Assembly (NCBI GenBank): GCA_947467145.1
Contig: CANIGJ010000008.1
Coordinates: 1-64,000 of the forward strand
Direction: 5' to 3'
Length of the DNA stretch: 64,000 bases
Source: Rhodospirillaceae bacterium
GTDB lineage: Bacteria; Pseudomonadota; Alphaproteobacteria; Rhodospirillales; UBA2165
The number at the start of each line of letters is the position of its first letter. Within the stretch, counting starts at the first letter, position 1. The position numbers and the translations under genes are program-made. The notes beneath the pieces were generated by a model, which made no database searches, was not told the DNA's origin, and saw only the letters and a program-made list of their open reading frames with translations. Shown piece by piece: positions 27,886-36,411 of this stretch.

Positions 27886-28805
27886 TGGATATGGGTGGCC
27901 TGCTCAATTACGCGATCTTCTTCGCAACCTTCGCCGGCATCTTCGCCGTCGTCGCCCTCGGCCTCAACGTGCAATGGGGTCTGTCGGGCCAATTCAATTT
28001 CGGCATCGCCGGTTTCTTTGCGGTGGGCAGTTACACGACCGCCATCCTGACCAGCGAGCCGGTGGCGACGCGTATCGGCGGCTTCGATCTGCCGATCGTC
28101 GTCGGCCTGATCGCAGCGATGATCTTATCAGCGCTGGTCGCCTGGGCGGTCGGCTGGGTGACGGCGGGCCTGCGCACCGATTATCTCGCCATCGCCACCA
28201 TCGGTGTCGCCGAATGCATCCGCCTGATCGTGAAGAACGAAGACTGGCTGACCAACGGCGTACGCGGCATACCGGGCATCCCGCGCCTCGCCGCCGACTG
28301 GTTCGGCCCCAGCCCCTGGATCATGCTGCTGTTGGTCGCGGCCTGCGTAATCTTTGCCTATGCGGCGATCGAGGCGGCGCGCGCCTCACCCTGGGGCCGC
28401 CTGCAGCTCGCCATCCGCGAGAACGAACGCGGCGCCACAGCGGCGGGCAAAAACATCGCGCGCGCCCGGCTCGAAGCTTTCGTCTTCGGTGCGGCCTTCA
28501 TGGGATTGGGCGGAGCACTTTACGCGCATCTATTCGGCTTCATCAGCCCAGAAGCGTTCGGGCCGAATTTCTCGACCTTCCTCGTCTGGGTCATGCTGAT
28601 CGCCGGCGGCAGCGGCAACAACAAGGGCGCGATCCTCGGCTCCTTCGTCATCTGGCTGATCTGGTCGGGCACGGAGATCCTGACCAACCGCCTGCCGGTG
28701 GAATATGTGAACCAGGCCGGCGCGCTGCGCCTGCTGCTCATCGGGCTGCTCGTGCAGGTCGTGCTGATCTATCGCCCGCAGGGCTTGCTGCCGGAAAAAC
28801 TTTGA
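27885..28805 (+). CDS. livM: branched-chain amino acid ABC transporter permease LivM type
   Basis: Predicted 306-residue second permease. Typical are NVQWGLSGQFNFGIAGFFAVGSYTTA near the start, LRTDYLAIATIGVAECIRL and SPWGRLQLAIRENERGATAAGKNIARARLEAFVFGAAFMGLGGAL. The ATG at 27885 overlaps the livH stop (TGATG), and its own stop overlaps the next gene, so all five genes are probably one transcript. Confidence 0.93.
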   Translation: MDMGGLLNYAIFFATFAGIFAVVALGLNVQWGLSGQFNFGIAGFFAVGSYTTAILTSEPVATRIGGFDLPIVVGLIAAMILSALVAWAVGWVTAGLRTDYLAIATIGVAECIRLIVKNEDWLTNGVRGIPGIPRLAADWFGPSPWIMLLLVAACVIFAYAAIEAARASPWGRLQLAIRENERGATAAGKNIARARLEAFVFGAAFMGLGGALYAHLFGFISPEAFGPNFSTFLVWVMLIAGGSGNNKGAILGSFVIWLIWSGTEILTNRLPVEYVNQAGALRLLLIGLLVQVVLIYRPQGLLPEKL

Positions 28806-29320
28806 TGCTGACGCTCATCCTCGATCAGTTGCTAACGCCGCTCGGCACCGCGCTCATCCTGACCGACAAGAAGGGTAATTTGCGCGCCCTCGACTGGAGC
28901 GATTACGAGACGCGCCTCAATCGCCTGCTGCGCCTGCATTACGGCAAAGATTACGAGATCGTCGAAGGCATGCGGCTATCCAATGCCAGCCTGCTGGTCG
29001 GCAAATATTTCGCCGGCGATCTGAAAGCCATCGACAAGATCAAGGTCGAAACCAACGGCACACCCTTTCAAAAGAAAGTTTGGGCGGCCTTGCGCAAAAT
29101 CCCGGCCGGCAAGACCACGACCTATGCCGCGCTCGCCAAAAAGCTCGGCGCGCCCAGTGCGGTACGCGCGGTGGGCGCGGCCAATGGCGCGAACCCTGTC
29201 GGCATCGTCATCCCTTGCCATCGCATGCTCGGGACCAACGGCAAGCTCACCGGTTACGGCGGCGGGTTACACCGCAAGCAATACCTGTTGGAGCACGAAG
29301 GCGCGCTGCAAAGCGATTAG
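28805..29320 (+). CDS. ogt: methylated-DNA--protein-cysteine S-methyltransferase
   Basis: Predicted 171-residue suicide repair protein that removes alkyl groups from O6-guanine. The acceptor Cys lies in IVIPCHRMLG; the helix-turn-helix and Asn hinge appear as KVWAALRKIPAGKTTTYAALAKKLG and AVRAVGAANGANPV, and GYGGGLHRKQYLLEHEG closes the protein. The start overlaps the livM stop (TGATG), an odd partner for a transport operon. Its end overlaps the convergent hydrolase gene by four bases. Confidence 0.94.
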   Translation: MLTLILDQLLTPLGTALILTDKKGNLRALDWSDYETRLNRLLRLHYGKDYEIVEGMRLSNASLLVGKYFAGDLKAIDKIKVETNGTPFQKKVWAALRKIPAGKTTTYAALAKKLGAPSAVRAVGAANGANPVGIVIPCHRMLGTNGKLTGYGGGLHRKQYLLEHEGALQSD

Positions 29321-30477
29321 CTCCGCACGCCGAGCTTCTTCGTCATCCAATCCAGAATGATGCCGTCGGTCGGATCGGGCGAGCCGTCCATCGGGCGGCC
29401 CATATGCGCGCCATTGGCGACGAAGCGCGCTTCCTTCGGTCCGCCATGTTCGAGCACTAGATAATAATCCTGGATCGGCGTGATCGGATCCTTCACGCCG
29501 TTAACGCACAGCAAGGACGTACTTGGTTTATCCAAGATGCCCTGATCGAGCAGCGACAGGCGCGGCGCGTAAGCAAGCCAACCCTCGTGGCTCGGATGAC
29601 CAAAGGCATTGCCGCGCGTTTCCGATTGCCCCCACGGGATGCCGTTCTTCTGCGCGCGTTCGATCTCGGGGGCGGAGAACACCAGATGCGCGCCGCCGCC
29701 CTGACTGATCACGCCCTTGAAGCGATCCTTATGCGTATGCGCGACCTTGGTCGCCCAATAGCCGCCGAAGCTGCCGCCCCAGCCGCCGACGCGCGTGGCA
29801 TCAAGATCGGACCGCGTATCGATCCAATCGAAGATCGCATCCCACTGCCGCTCGGCATCTTCCGATCCCTTGATCGGTGAATCGCCGGTGCCCGGCATGT
29901 CGATGAGAATCGTGGCTATGCCTTCGTTGAAGAACATCAAGCTTCGATGGATATTGTCTTCCTTGAAGGTATCGATGCCGGCCCACACGATCATCACCGG
30001 CATCGGTTTCTTGGCAGCCTTCGGCAGACGCAGGTAAGCGACGACCTTGTCGCCTTCGCCCGGCCGCCCCTTGAACGGCATTTCGATGCGTTCGGGCGGG
30101 CTTTCAACGAAGCTCCATGCCTTCAAGACACAACCTTGCGATTTCTTGTAGGCCTCACGCTTGCCGTCGGTATTCATGCACGGGAAACGCGCGGTGCGAT
30201 AAAGCCCGTAGGCCTTCAGATAATTGGCCCGCGTCGCATCCTTATCGCCCTTCGCTTCCGCTTCCTGCGCCAACGCCTCGTAGCGCGGTGCGGCGGCGGC
30301 GAATTCACGCGTATAGGAATCGTGATCCCCCTGTTCGTCGAACAGCGGGATCACCTTGGTCATGATGCGTTCGGCATCTTCGTAGGGCACGAAGTTGAAA
30401 GGATAGAGATCCTTCTGCGCGTGCTTCTGCCACTTGGCTTGCCACGTCTCGGCCAAGGTCGGCGATTTGATCGTCAT
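29317..30477 (-). CDS. alpha/beta hydrolase, FrsA/DHPON-hydrolase-like
   Basis: Predicted 386-residue hydrolase. The N-terminal third is helical (a cap or lid, with TRANYLKAYGLYRTARFPCMNTDGK), the rest is an alpha/beta hydrolase core with VMIVWAGIDTFKEDN, the nucleophile Ser in GGWGGSFGGYWATK, an acid in VNGVKDPITP and the His probably in ANGAHMGRP. The layout resembles FrsA and 2,6-dihydroxypseudooxynicotine hydrolase-like enzymes, which cleave C-C or ester bonds. The substrate is not evident. It lies downstream of the binding-protein gene on the same strand, separated by a repeat element. Confidence 0.82.
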   Translation of the reverse strand: MTIKSPTLAETWQAKWQKHAQKDLYPFNFVPYEDAERIMTKVIPLFDEQGDHDSYTREFAAAAPRYEALAQEAEAKGDKDATRANYLKAYGLYRTARFPCMNTDGKREAYKKSQGCVLKAWSFVESPPERIEMPFKGRPGEGDKVVAYLRLPKAAKKPMPVMIVWAGIDTFKEDNIHRSLMFFNEGIATILIDMPGTGDSPIKGSEDAERQWDAIFDWIDTRSDLDATRVGGWGGSFGGYWATKVAHTHKDRFKGVISQGGGAHLVFSAPEIERAQKNGIPWGQSETRGNAFGHPSHEGWLAYAPRLSLLDQGILDKPSTSLLCVNGVKDPITPIQDYYLVLEHGGPKEARFVANGAHMGRPMDGSPDPTDGIILDWMTKKLGVRS

Positions 30478-30506
30478 ACTTTGAATCCCCTGCTTCTTAT
30501 TCTTCA

Positions 30507-30622
30507 GCCGTCATGCTCGGACTTGTTCCGAGCATCCACGGAGAGGCGCGTCTGCGCCGATATGAGTCTTTTCGCGTGATCGCGCTTCCGTCGATCCTCC
30601 GGACAAGCCGGAGGATGACGGC
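30507..30622. repeat. two-hairpin intergenic repeat, copy 1
   Basis: About 115 bases bounded by gccgtcat and atgacggc. Two hairpins (atgctcgg-acttgtt-ccgagcat and atcctccgg-acaag-ccggaggat) flank a core with aggcgcgtctgcgccg, atgagtcttttcgcg and atcgcgctt. The same core occurs in inverted orientation at 42958-43067. It lies between two reverse-strand genes. Confidence 0.8.
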
Positions 30623-30634
30623 GCTATAGCACCG

Positions 30635-31831
30635 TCATTTCGGCTCGAACACCTTGATCGTGACGATCTGGCCGCCCTTGAATTCCCAATGCGCATAGGT
30701 GCCGACGACGTCGCCCGCCGCGTCGAAATTCTGCGGACCGCCCCCGCCGACATAATCGATATCCTGACCGGCTTCGAGGGCCTTCTTCGCCTTGGCGAAT
30801 TCACCCGGGCGGATTGCTTCGCCGGGCGGATTGGCGACGAAGCGCAGCGCATCGCGGATCGCCTTCGGATCGCTCGACTTCGCCTTCACCGCCGCCAAGC
30901 CGATCAGCATCGCCGCATCGTAGGCCGCATCGATATAGGGTTTCGGCGGCAGCTCCTTGAAGCGCTTCTCGTAAAGCTTCTTGAACAAGTCCGACGACTC
31001 ACCCGCCGCCTGCGGCGCGGTGGCGAACGCGCCCTCAACGAACTTCGCGCCGATCGCTTGCGCAACTTCGGGTGCCTTCATGCCGTCGGCAAACGCGAAC
31101 TTCTTGAAGAAGCCGCCTTCGAGGGCCTGCTTGAGGATCGGGATACCGTCCTCGGGGTACGCGAGCAGCATGAGGACTTCCGCGCCGCCTTGGGCCGCGC
31201 GCTGTAATTCGCCGCGAAACGACGCCTGCTTCGGCTCGTAGGCGATGGATTGGGTGACCTTGCCGTCGTAGGCCTTGGCGAACGCCTCGGCCAGGCCTTT
31301 GCCGTAATCGTTGTTCACATAGATGATCGCGACGGATTTGACGCCTTTCTCTTTCGCGATCTGCGCCAGCGCCACACCCTGCACGGCGTCGGTCGGTACC
31401 GTGCGGAACAGGAAATCGCCGTCCTTCAGGGTCGTGATCTCGGGCGAGGTCGACGCCGTGGAGATTTGGATCATGCTCGCGGGAACGGCAACCGAGGTTG
31501 CCACCGGAATGGTGACGCCCGACGACAAGGCGCCGATGATCGCATTCACCTTCTCGATATCGACCAGGCGTTTGGCGGCATCGACCCCGGCTTGCGGCGA
31601 GGTTTGGTCGTCACCGACCGCCAGGGTGACTTGGCCACCGTTCACGCCGCCAGCCGCGTTCATTTCCTCGACCGCGAGGCGCACGCCGTTCAAACCGACC
31701 TCGCCGTAGGAGCCCAGCCCCCCGGTCATCGACATCAGCACGCCGAGCTTAAGTCCCTGCTGCTGCGCCTGCACGGGCATCGCGAGCGCCGCGACGCCGA
31801 GTACCGACGCCAAAACCGTTTTTGTCCACAT
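30635..31831 (-). CDS. branched-chain amino acid ABC transporter substrate-binding protein
   Basis: Predicted 398-residue periplasmic binding protein of the LivJ/Peripla_BP_6 family. It has a signal peptide (ending in PVQAQQQG), the opening LKLGVLMSMTGGLGSYGEVGLNGVRLAVEEMNAAGGVNGGQV, and the hinge region IIGALSSGVTIPVATSVAVPASMIQISTASTSPEIT. It probably serves the livGFHM transporter encoded nearby on the other strand, but is not in that operon. The ligand cannot be read from the sequence. Confidence 0.9.
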   Translation of the reverse strand: MWTKTVLASVLGVAALAMPVQAQQQGLKLGVLMSMTGGLGSYGEVGLNGVRLAVEEMNAAGGVNGGQVTLAVGDDQTSPQAGVDAAKRLVDIEKVNAIIGALSSGVTIPVATSVAVPASMIQISTASTSPEITTLKDGDFLFRTVPTDAVQGVALAQIAKEKGVKSVAIIYVNNDYGKGLAEAFAKAYDGKVTQSIAYEPKQASFRGELQRAAQGGAEVLMLLAYPEDGIPILKQALEGGFFKKFAFADGMKAPEVAQAIGAKFVEGAFATAPQAAGESSDLFKKLYEKRFKELPPKPYIDAAYDAAMLIGLAAVKAKSSDPKAIRDALRFVANPPGEAIRPGEFAKAKKALEAGQDIDYVGGGGPQNFDAAGDVVGTYAHWEFKGGQIVTIKVFEPK

Positions 31832-31932
31832 ACTGAAACTCCGCCCCGCAAGGATACTATTGCCGCGATGTTAATTGACTTTGCCCCGTCCCGGCAATTA
31901 TCGGTGAGATAATAAGTCCAGGGAGACAGCAA

Positions 31933-32958
31933 ATGAAATTCGGCCTATTCGACCATATCGACCGCCGCGACGAAGCGCCGGGTACCACCTATGCGGGGCG
32001 GATCGAAATGGCCGTCGCTGCCGAAAAGGCCGGCTTCTATGGTTATCACCTCGCCGAACATCATTGGACGCCGCTCGGCATGGCGCCGTCGCCTGGCATC
32101 TTCCTCGCTTCGCTCATCCAGCGCACGACCAAACTGCGCATCGGCTCGATGGTGCATCTGCTGCCGGTCTATCACCCGCTGCGCCTGATCGAGGAGATCT
32201 GCATGCTCGATCATCTGTCGGGGGGACGTTTCGATTTCGGCGTCGGGCGCGGCGTATCGCCGTTCGAGATCGGCTATTTCGGCATCAACGCCATCGAAGG
32301 CTATGCCCGCTATGAAGAAACCCTCGACATCGTCCTCAAGGGCCTGACCAGCGACACGCTGACGCACAAAGGCGAGTACTATCAATTCCACGGCGTGCCG
32401 ATGGAAATGAAGCCGCTGCAGAAACCCTATCCGCCGCTATGGGCGGGTGCCGGTTCACCATCCAGTCTCGATTTCTGCGCCGAACGCGGCGCGCACGTCG
32501 TCGCACTCGGTCCCAATGTCGCAGTCAAGGCCGCCGCCGATCGCTACAAGGATTCGTGGGAAAAGTTCGCTCCGCAGCGCAAGGAGCGCGGCTGCCCCGT
32601 CGATAAGCCTTTTATCGGCCATTCGCTGAATTTCTTCGTGGCCGAGACGGACGAAGAAGCCGAACGTATCGCCACACCCGCTTTCGCGCGCTATCACGAT
32701 TCACTCGTTCATCTCTGGCTCAAGTGGCGCACGCGTCCGGCGCTCATCGCTGGCGATCTCGCGACCGCGCGCAAAGGCGGCTCGACGGTCATCGGCTCGC
32801 CCGCCACCGTGCGCGAATTGATCGAGAAACGTTTCAGCGAGACCGGCACCAACTACGCCATGCTGGAAATGGCCTGGGGCAGCCTCGGCCACGAGGCCGA
32901 GATGCGCTCGATGGAATTGTTCGCCACGGAAGTCATGCCGCACTTCGCCGACAAATAA
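31933..32958 (+). CDS. LLM-class flavin-dependent oxidoreductase
   Basis: Predicted 341-residue luciferase-like monooxygenase (bacterial luciferase fold, FMNH2 dependent). Typical are KFGLFDHIDRRDEAPGTTYAGRIEMAVAAEKAGFYGYHLAEHHWTPLG, LRIGSMVHLLPVYHPLRLIEEICMLDHLSGGRFDFGVGRGVSPFE and PPLWAGAGSPSS. AGGGAG precedes the ATG by seven bases or so. It is divergent from the binding-protein gene and one base before a drug-exporter gene. The substrate is unknown. Confidence 0.9.
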   Translation: MKFGLFDHIDRRDEAPGTTYAGRIEMAVAAEKAGFYGYHLAEHHWTPLGMAPSPGIFLASLIQRTTKLRIGSMVHLLPVYHPLRLIEEICMLDHLSGGRFDFGVGRGVSPFEIGYFGINAIEGYARYEETLDIVLKGLTSDTLTHKGEYYQFHGVPMEMKPLQKPYPPLWAGAGSPSSLDFCAERGAHVVALGPNVAVKAAADRYKDSWEKFAPQRKERGCPVDKPFIGHSLNFFVAETDEEAERIATPAFARYHDSLVHLWLKWRTRPALIAGDLATARKGGSTVIGSPATVRELIEKRFSETGTNYAMLEMAWGSLGHEAEMRSMELFATEVMPHFADK

Positions 32959-32959
32959 A

Positions 32960-34162
32960 GTGAGCGCGTCAGATCCCGCTTTATTCCGGCGAACCTATTG
33001 GGTGCTGTGCCTGACCATCGGCGTCGGCCCGCTCGCCGTCGACACATCCCTGCCCGCCATGGGCGACATGGCAGCGGACCTCGGGCTCGGCATCGGCCGC
33101 ATCCAGGCCAGCCTCAGCGCCTTCATCATCGGCGTCGCCATCGGGCAATTATCCTGGGGCACGCTGGCCGACCGCTTCGGCCGCCGCCCCATGCTGCTGA
33201 TCGGGCTCGCGACCTACGTCGTGACCGCACTCGCGGTCGCCGCCCTGTCGTCAATCGAATGGATCATGGCCGCGCGTGTCATCCAGGGCTTCGGCAGCGC
33301 CGCCGTCTTCATCATCTCGCGCGCCGTGGTGCGCGACCTGTTCGACGTGACCACCGGCGCCAAGATGTTCGCGCGCCTATTCCAGACCGTCGGCCTGTTC
33401 GCGGTCGTCTGCCCCATCATCGGCGGCCAGCTTACCGAACTGTTCGGTTGGCGCGCGGTCTATCTGTTCATGGCAAGCTGGTCCGTGCTGGGCATCATTC
33501 TCATCGCCTCCACGCTTAAGGAAAGCCTGGCCGCGCCCGATCATCACGCGTTGCGCCTGGGGCGCATCTGGATGAGCTTCGCCGAGCTGCTGGGCGATGC
33601 CACCTTTCGCGCCTATTTAATCCTGGGCGCTGCGGCCTATATCGGGCTGTTTGCGATCCTCGCCGGCATGCCGATCGTCGTCATCAATCATCTGGGCGAA
33701 AGCCCGGCCGTGTTCGGCTATGTCTATTCCGCCGTGATGGTGGTCTATCTCGCAGCAACCATGCTGGCCGGCGGATTGGTTTCCCGCATCGGCATCGAGC
33801 GCATGGCGAAATGGGGCGTCGCGACCATCGCGCTGTCGGCGATCCTCACCCTGGCGGCGCACCTTGGCGATCTGATCGCGCTGTGGAGCGTCTTCGTGGT
33901 CAACGCCGTGGTGATGGTCGGTTTCGCGCTGGCCATGCCGGCGACCACGGCAGGTGCGCTCGCCAAGTTCCAGCACATGGCCGGACGCGCCACCTCGCTC
34001 ATGGGCTTCGCGCATCAGGCGGTCGGCGCGCTCGCCGTGTACCTCATGGGATTGGCCAGCGGCGGCCCGCATCCGCACACGATCGCCATGGGCAGCGCCG
34101 GGATCGTCGCCGTCGGCGCCTATCTAGTCCTCTTAAGGCCGCTCTACCGCCGCGTCATGTGA
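32960..34162 (+). CDS. Bcr/CflA-type MFS exporter
   Basis: Predicted 400-residue twelve-helix major facilitator of the Bcr/CflA drug-resistance family. It opens with VGPLAVDTSLPAMGDMAADLG, and has the motif A loop LSWGTLADRFGRRPMLLIG and the motif C-like region near ARVIQGFGSAAVFIISRAVVRDLFD. The GTG start (32960) follows the preceding stop by one base. It is followed by a second exporter of the same family, so the pair may arise from tandem duplication with divergence. Confidence 0.9.
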   Translation: MSASDPALFRRTYWVLCLTIGVGPLAVDTSLPAMGDMAADLGLGIGRIQASLSAFIIGVAIGQLSWGTLADRFGRRPMLLIGLATYVVTALAVAALSSIEWIMAARVIQGFGSAAVFIISRAVVRDLFDVTTGAKMFARLFQTVGLFAVVCPIIGGQLTELFGWRAVYLFMASWSVLGIILIASTLKESLAAPDHHALRLGRIWMSFAELLGDATFRAYLILGAAAYIGLFAILAGMPIVVINHLGESPAVFGYVYSAVMVVYLAATMLAGGLVSRIGIERMAKWGVATIALSAILTLAAHLGDLIALWSVFVVNAVVMVGFALAMPATTAGALAKFQHMAGRATSLMGFAHQAVGALAVYLMGLASGGPHPHTIAMGSAGIVAVGAYLVLLRPLYRRVM

Positions 34163-34204
34163 GATATGCGGCCTTCGCACTTGCGGAATGAGCCGGTTCG
34201 GGGC

Positions 34205-35485
34205 ATGAAAGCGCTCGCGCCGCCCTATCGCCTCGATCAAGCGGCCTTAACTCAGCAAAGCTCGGTCCTTCTCATGGCGACGCGCCGTTCGTTCATGTTC
34301 TACGCCGTCATGCTCGGCATCCTCACCATGATGATGCCGATGGGAACGGACATCTTCCTGGCCTCGATGCCGGCCTTCGCGCGCGGTTATGGCATGCCGG
34401 TCAGCGCCGCGGAACTGACGCTCGCCGCTTTCTTCGCCGGCAACGCGTTTGGCCAGATCTTCTGGGGGCCGCTGTCCGACCGCTTCGGCCGCAAGCCGAT
34501 CATCGTCATCGCCGTCGCCGCCTATTTCCTCGCCGCCATGGCCATCGCGCTGTCGGATAATTTCACCTTGGTCGTCATCCTGCGCGTCGTGCAGGGTGCG
34601 GCGGCATCGTCGGGCCGCATCCTGGCCAACGCGGTGTCGCGCGATCTGTACGATCGCGACAAACTGGCACAGCTCATATCCTTCATCATGGCGACGGGTG
34701 CGATCTCGGCGATCGTCACCGGACCGCTCGGCGGTTTCATCGCCGATCATTTCGATTGGCAGGCCGCCTTCATCGTGCCTGCGGTCTATGCTTTGGTCAG
34801 CTTGCTCGTATTTGTGTTTTATTACGACGAGACCATCGTCGAGCGGAACCCGCTGGCGATCCGCCCGCTCCCCATGCTGACCAGTATTGGCGAGATCGCG
34901 CGCAACCGCGTCTTCGTCGCCTATGTGCTGACCAGCGGCTGCGCCATGGTCGGCCTCTCGGCCTTTCTCAATTCCGGACCCGGACTGCTGATCGGCATCT
35001 ATGGCGTGGCGCCAGGCACCTTCGGCATTCTATACGCCATGTTGCCGGTGGGCTTCATGGCCGGCTCGATCCTGTCGGCGCGTTACGGCGGGCGCTGGAA
35101 GTCGCACACCTTCCTGATCATCGGCACGACCAGCATGACTGTCGCTGGTTTGGCGATGTTGGCCTTCGCAATCTTCGGGCTGCCCGATCCGCGCGCCATG
35201 GTGCTGCCGATGATCCCCTATCTGTTCGGCTTCGCCTGCATCATCCCGCAATGCGCGTCCGGCGCGTTGACGCCGTTCGGCCGCATGGCAGGGACCGCGT
35301 CGTCGTTGCAGGGTTTCACCCAAAGCATGATGGGCGCCGCCGTTTCGGTCGTCCTGGCGCTCAGCGCCAACGGCACGCTCTATCCGATGGGCATCGCCAT
35401 TGCGACCTCGGGCATCGCCAGCATCGCCTCGTATATAATCCTGGTCCGCCGTATGCATCGGCCCAGCGCGGTCAAGTCCGTATGA
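34205..35485 (+). CDS. second Bcr/CflA-type MFS exporter
   Basis: Predicted exporter of about 426 residues if it starts at 34205; starts at 34166 and 34274 are also open, the last giving the family's usual 403 residues (ATRRSFMFYAVML). Motifs match the preceding gene: MPMGTDIFLASMPAFARGYGM, FGQIFWGPLSDRFGRKPIIVI and RVVQGAAASSGRILANAVSRDLYD. The substrate is unknown. The two exporters are clearly distinct in sequence. Confidence 0.88.
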   Translation: MKALAPPYRLDQAALTQQSSVLLMATRRSFMFYAVMLGILTMMMPMGTDIFLASMPAFARGYGMPVSAAELTLAAFFAGNAFGQIFWGPLSDRFGRKPIIVIAVAAYFLAAMAIALSDNFTLVVILRVVQGAAASSGRILANAVSRDLYDRDKLAQLISFIMATGAISAIVTGPLGGFIADHFDWQAAFIVPAVYALVSLLVFVFYYDETIVERNPLAIRPLPMLTSIGEIARNRVFVAYVLTSGCAMVGLSAFLNSGPGLLIGIYGVAPGTFGILYAMLPVGFMAGSILSARYGGRWKSHTFLIIGTTSMTVAGLAMLAFAIFGLPDPRAMVLPMIPYLFGFACIIPQCASGALTPFGRMAGTASSLQGFTQSMMGAAVSVVLALSANGTLYPMGIAIATSGIASIASYIILVRRMHRPSAVKSV

Positions 35486-35550
35486 CGGGCTTCTTGCAGG
35501 CTTAACGTCGCCCGTGCCACTCTCCGCCCAGTAGGCCAGAGTAAAAATTC

Positions 35551-36411
35551 ATGGATTGGCTTTTCGCGCAGCCCGTTGATTCGGTTTCGGTCCTCTCGAA
35601 CCGCATCATATTGATCGTCGCTATGACCGGTGTCGCATCCGCGGCCTTGGCCGGGCTTGCCATGATGACGGTGGGCGGCGGGAAATTCGCGGCCCTCGGC
35701 ACCATGGCGGTGCCGATCGCCTTCCTGACCGGATTCTTCTTCTTCCTCGGCCTGCCGCCGGTCTGGTCGACCGACCCGCTGCACCTCCTGCCCTACGTCA
35801 TCCTGCTGGGACTGCTGGCCGGAGTGATCATCGACACCCTCAGCCATATCGAAAATCTCCGCCTCGCCGTCGTTCTGGCCTGGCCCGCCATCGTCGTCAT
35901 CGGCATCGGCTGGAAGGAAATGCCCGACTTCGCCACCATCGCCGGCCTGCCCATGGCGGTGCTGTGGCTCTGCGCGGTGCTCGGCTATCTATGGCTGGGC
36001 CTCGAACACAAGTCGCAATCGACACCGATCGTGTGCCTGCTTGCGGTCACCGTCGGCATCGGCCTGCTCGCCTTCATCGGCGGCAGCAAGATCGTCACTG
36101 TGCTGAGCGGCATCCTGGCGGCCGCGCAGATCGGCTTCTTCGCGCTCAACTGGCCGAACGTGCGCTTCCCATTGCTCGCCACCGGCAATTTCGGCATCGC
36201 AGGCGCGGTCCTGTCACTCGCGGTCATGGAAGCGCTCTATACGACCGTCCCGGTCGAAGCGCTCGCCATCCTCATGCTGGTGCTCGCCATGCCGCTGATC
36301 GCCGGCCGCCTGCCCTTCGGCTCGGGCCCCAAGATGGGGCCGATCGTCCTGCTGCTGACCTGCCTGATCCCTATCGCCGGCGCGGTCGCGCTGGCGCGGT
36401 ATCTGAAGTGA
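35551..36411 (+). CDS. hypothetical multi-pass membrane protein
   Basis: Predicted 286-residue protein almost entirely made of hydrophobic helices, about eight or nine (for example IILIVAMTGVASAALAGLAMM and AVPIAFLTGFFFFLGL). I recognise no family. Its stop overlaps the start of the betaine-type transporter gene (GTGA), so it may be translationally coupled to that system; whether it takes part in transport or is a passenger is not clear from the sequence. Confidence 0.75.
   Translation: MDWLFAQPVDSVSVLSNRIILIVAMTGVASAALAGLAMMTVGGGKFAALGTMAVPIAFLTGFFFFLGLPPVWSTDPLHLLPYVILLGLLAGVIIDTLSHIENLRLAVVLAWPAIVVIGIGWKEMPDFATIAGLPMAVLWLCAVLGYLWLGLEHKSQSTPIVCLLAVTVGIGLLAFIGGSKIVTVLSGILAAAQIGFFALNWPNVRFPLLATGNFGIAGAVLSLAVMEALYTTVPVEALAILMLVLAMPLIAGRLPFGSGPKMGPIVLLLTCLIPIAGAVALARYLK

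Noticed and set aside
32960-35485. Tandem Bcr/CflA exporters as a recent duplication
   Set aside because: Motifs agree but the two sequences are too different for a recent event; reported only as neighbours.
35964-36407. Longer start for the betaine-type fusion gene
   Set aside because: This part overlaps the membrane protein gene at 35551-36411 in another frame and is Arg-rich; the GTG at 36408 gives a proper signal peptide and a GTGA overlap.
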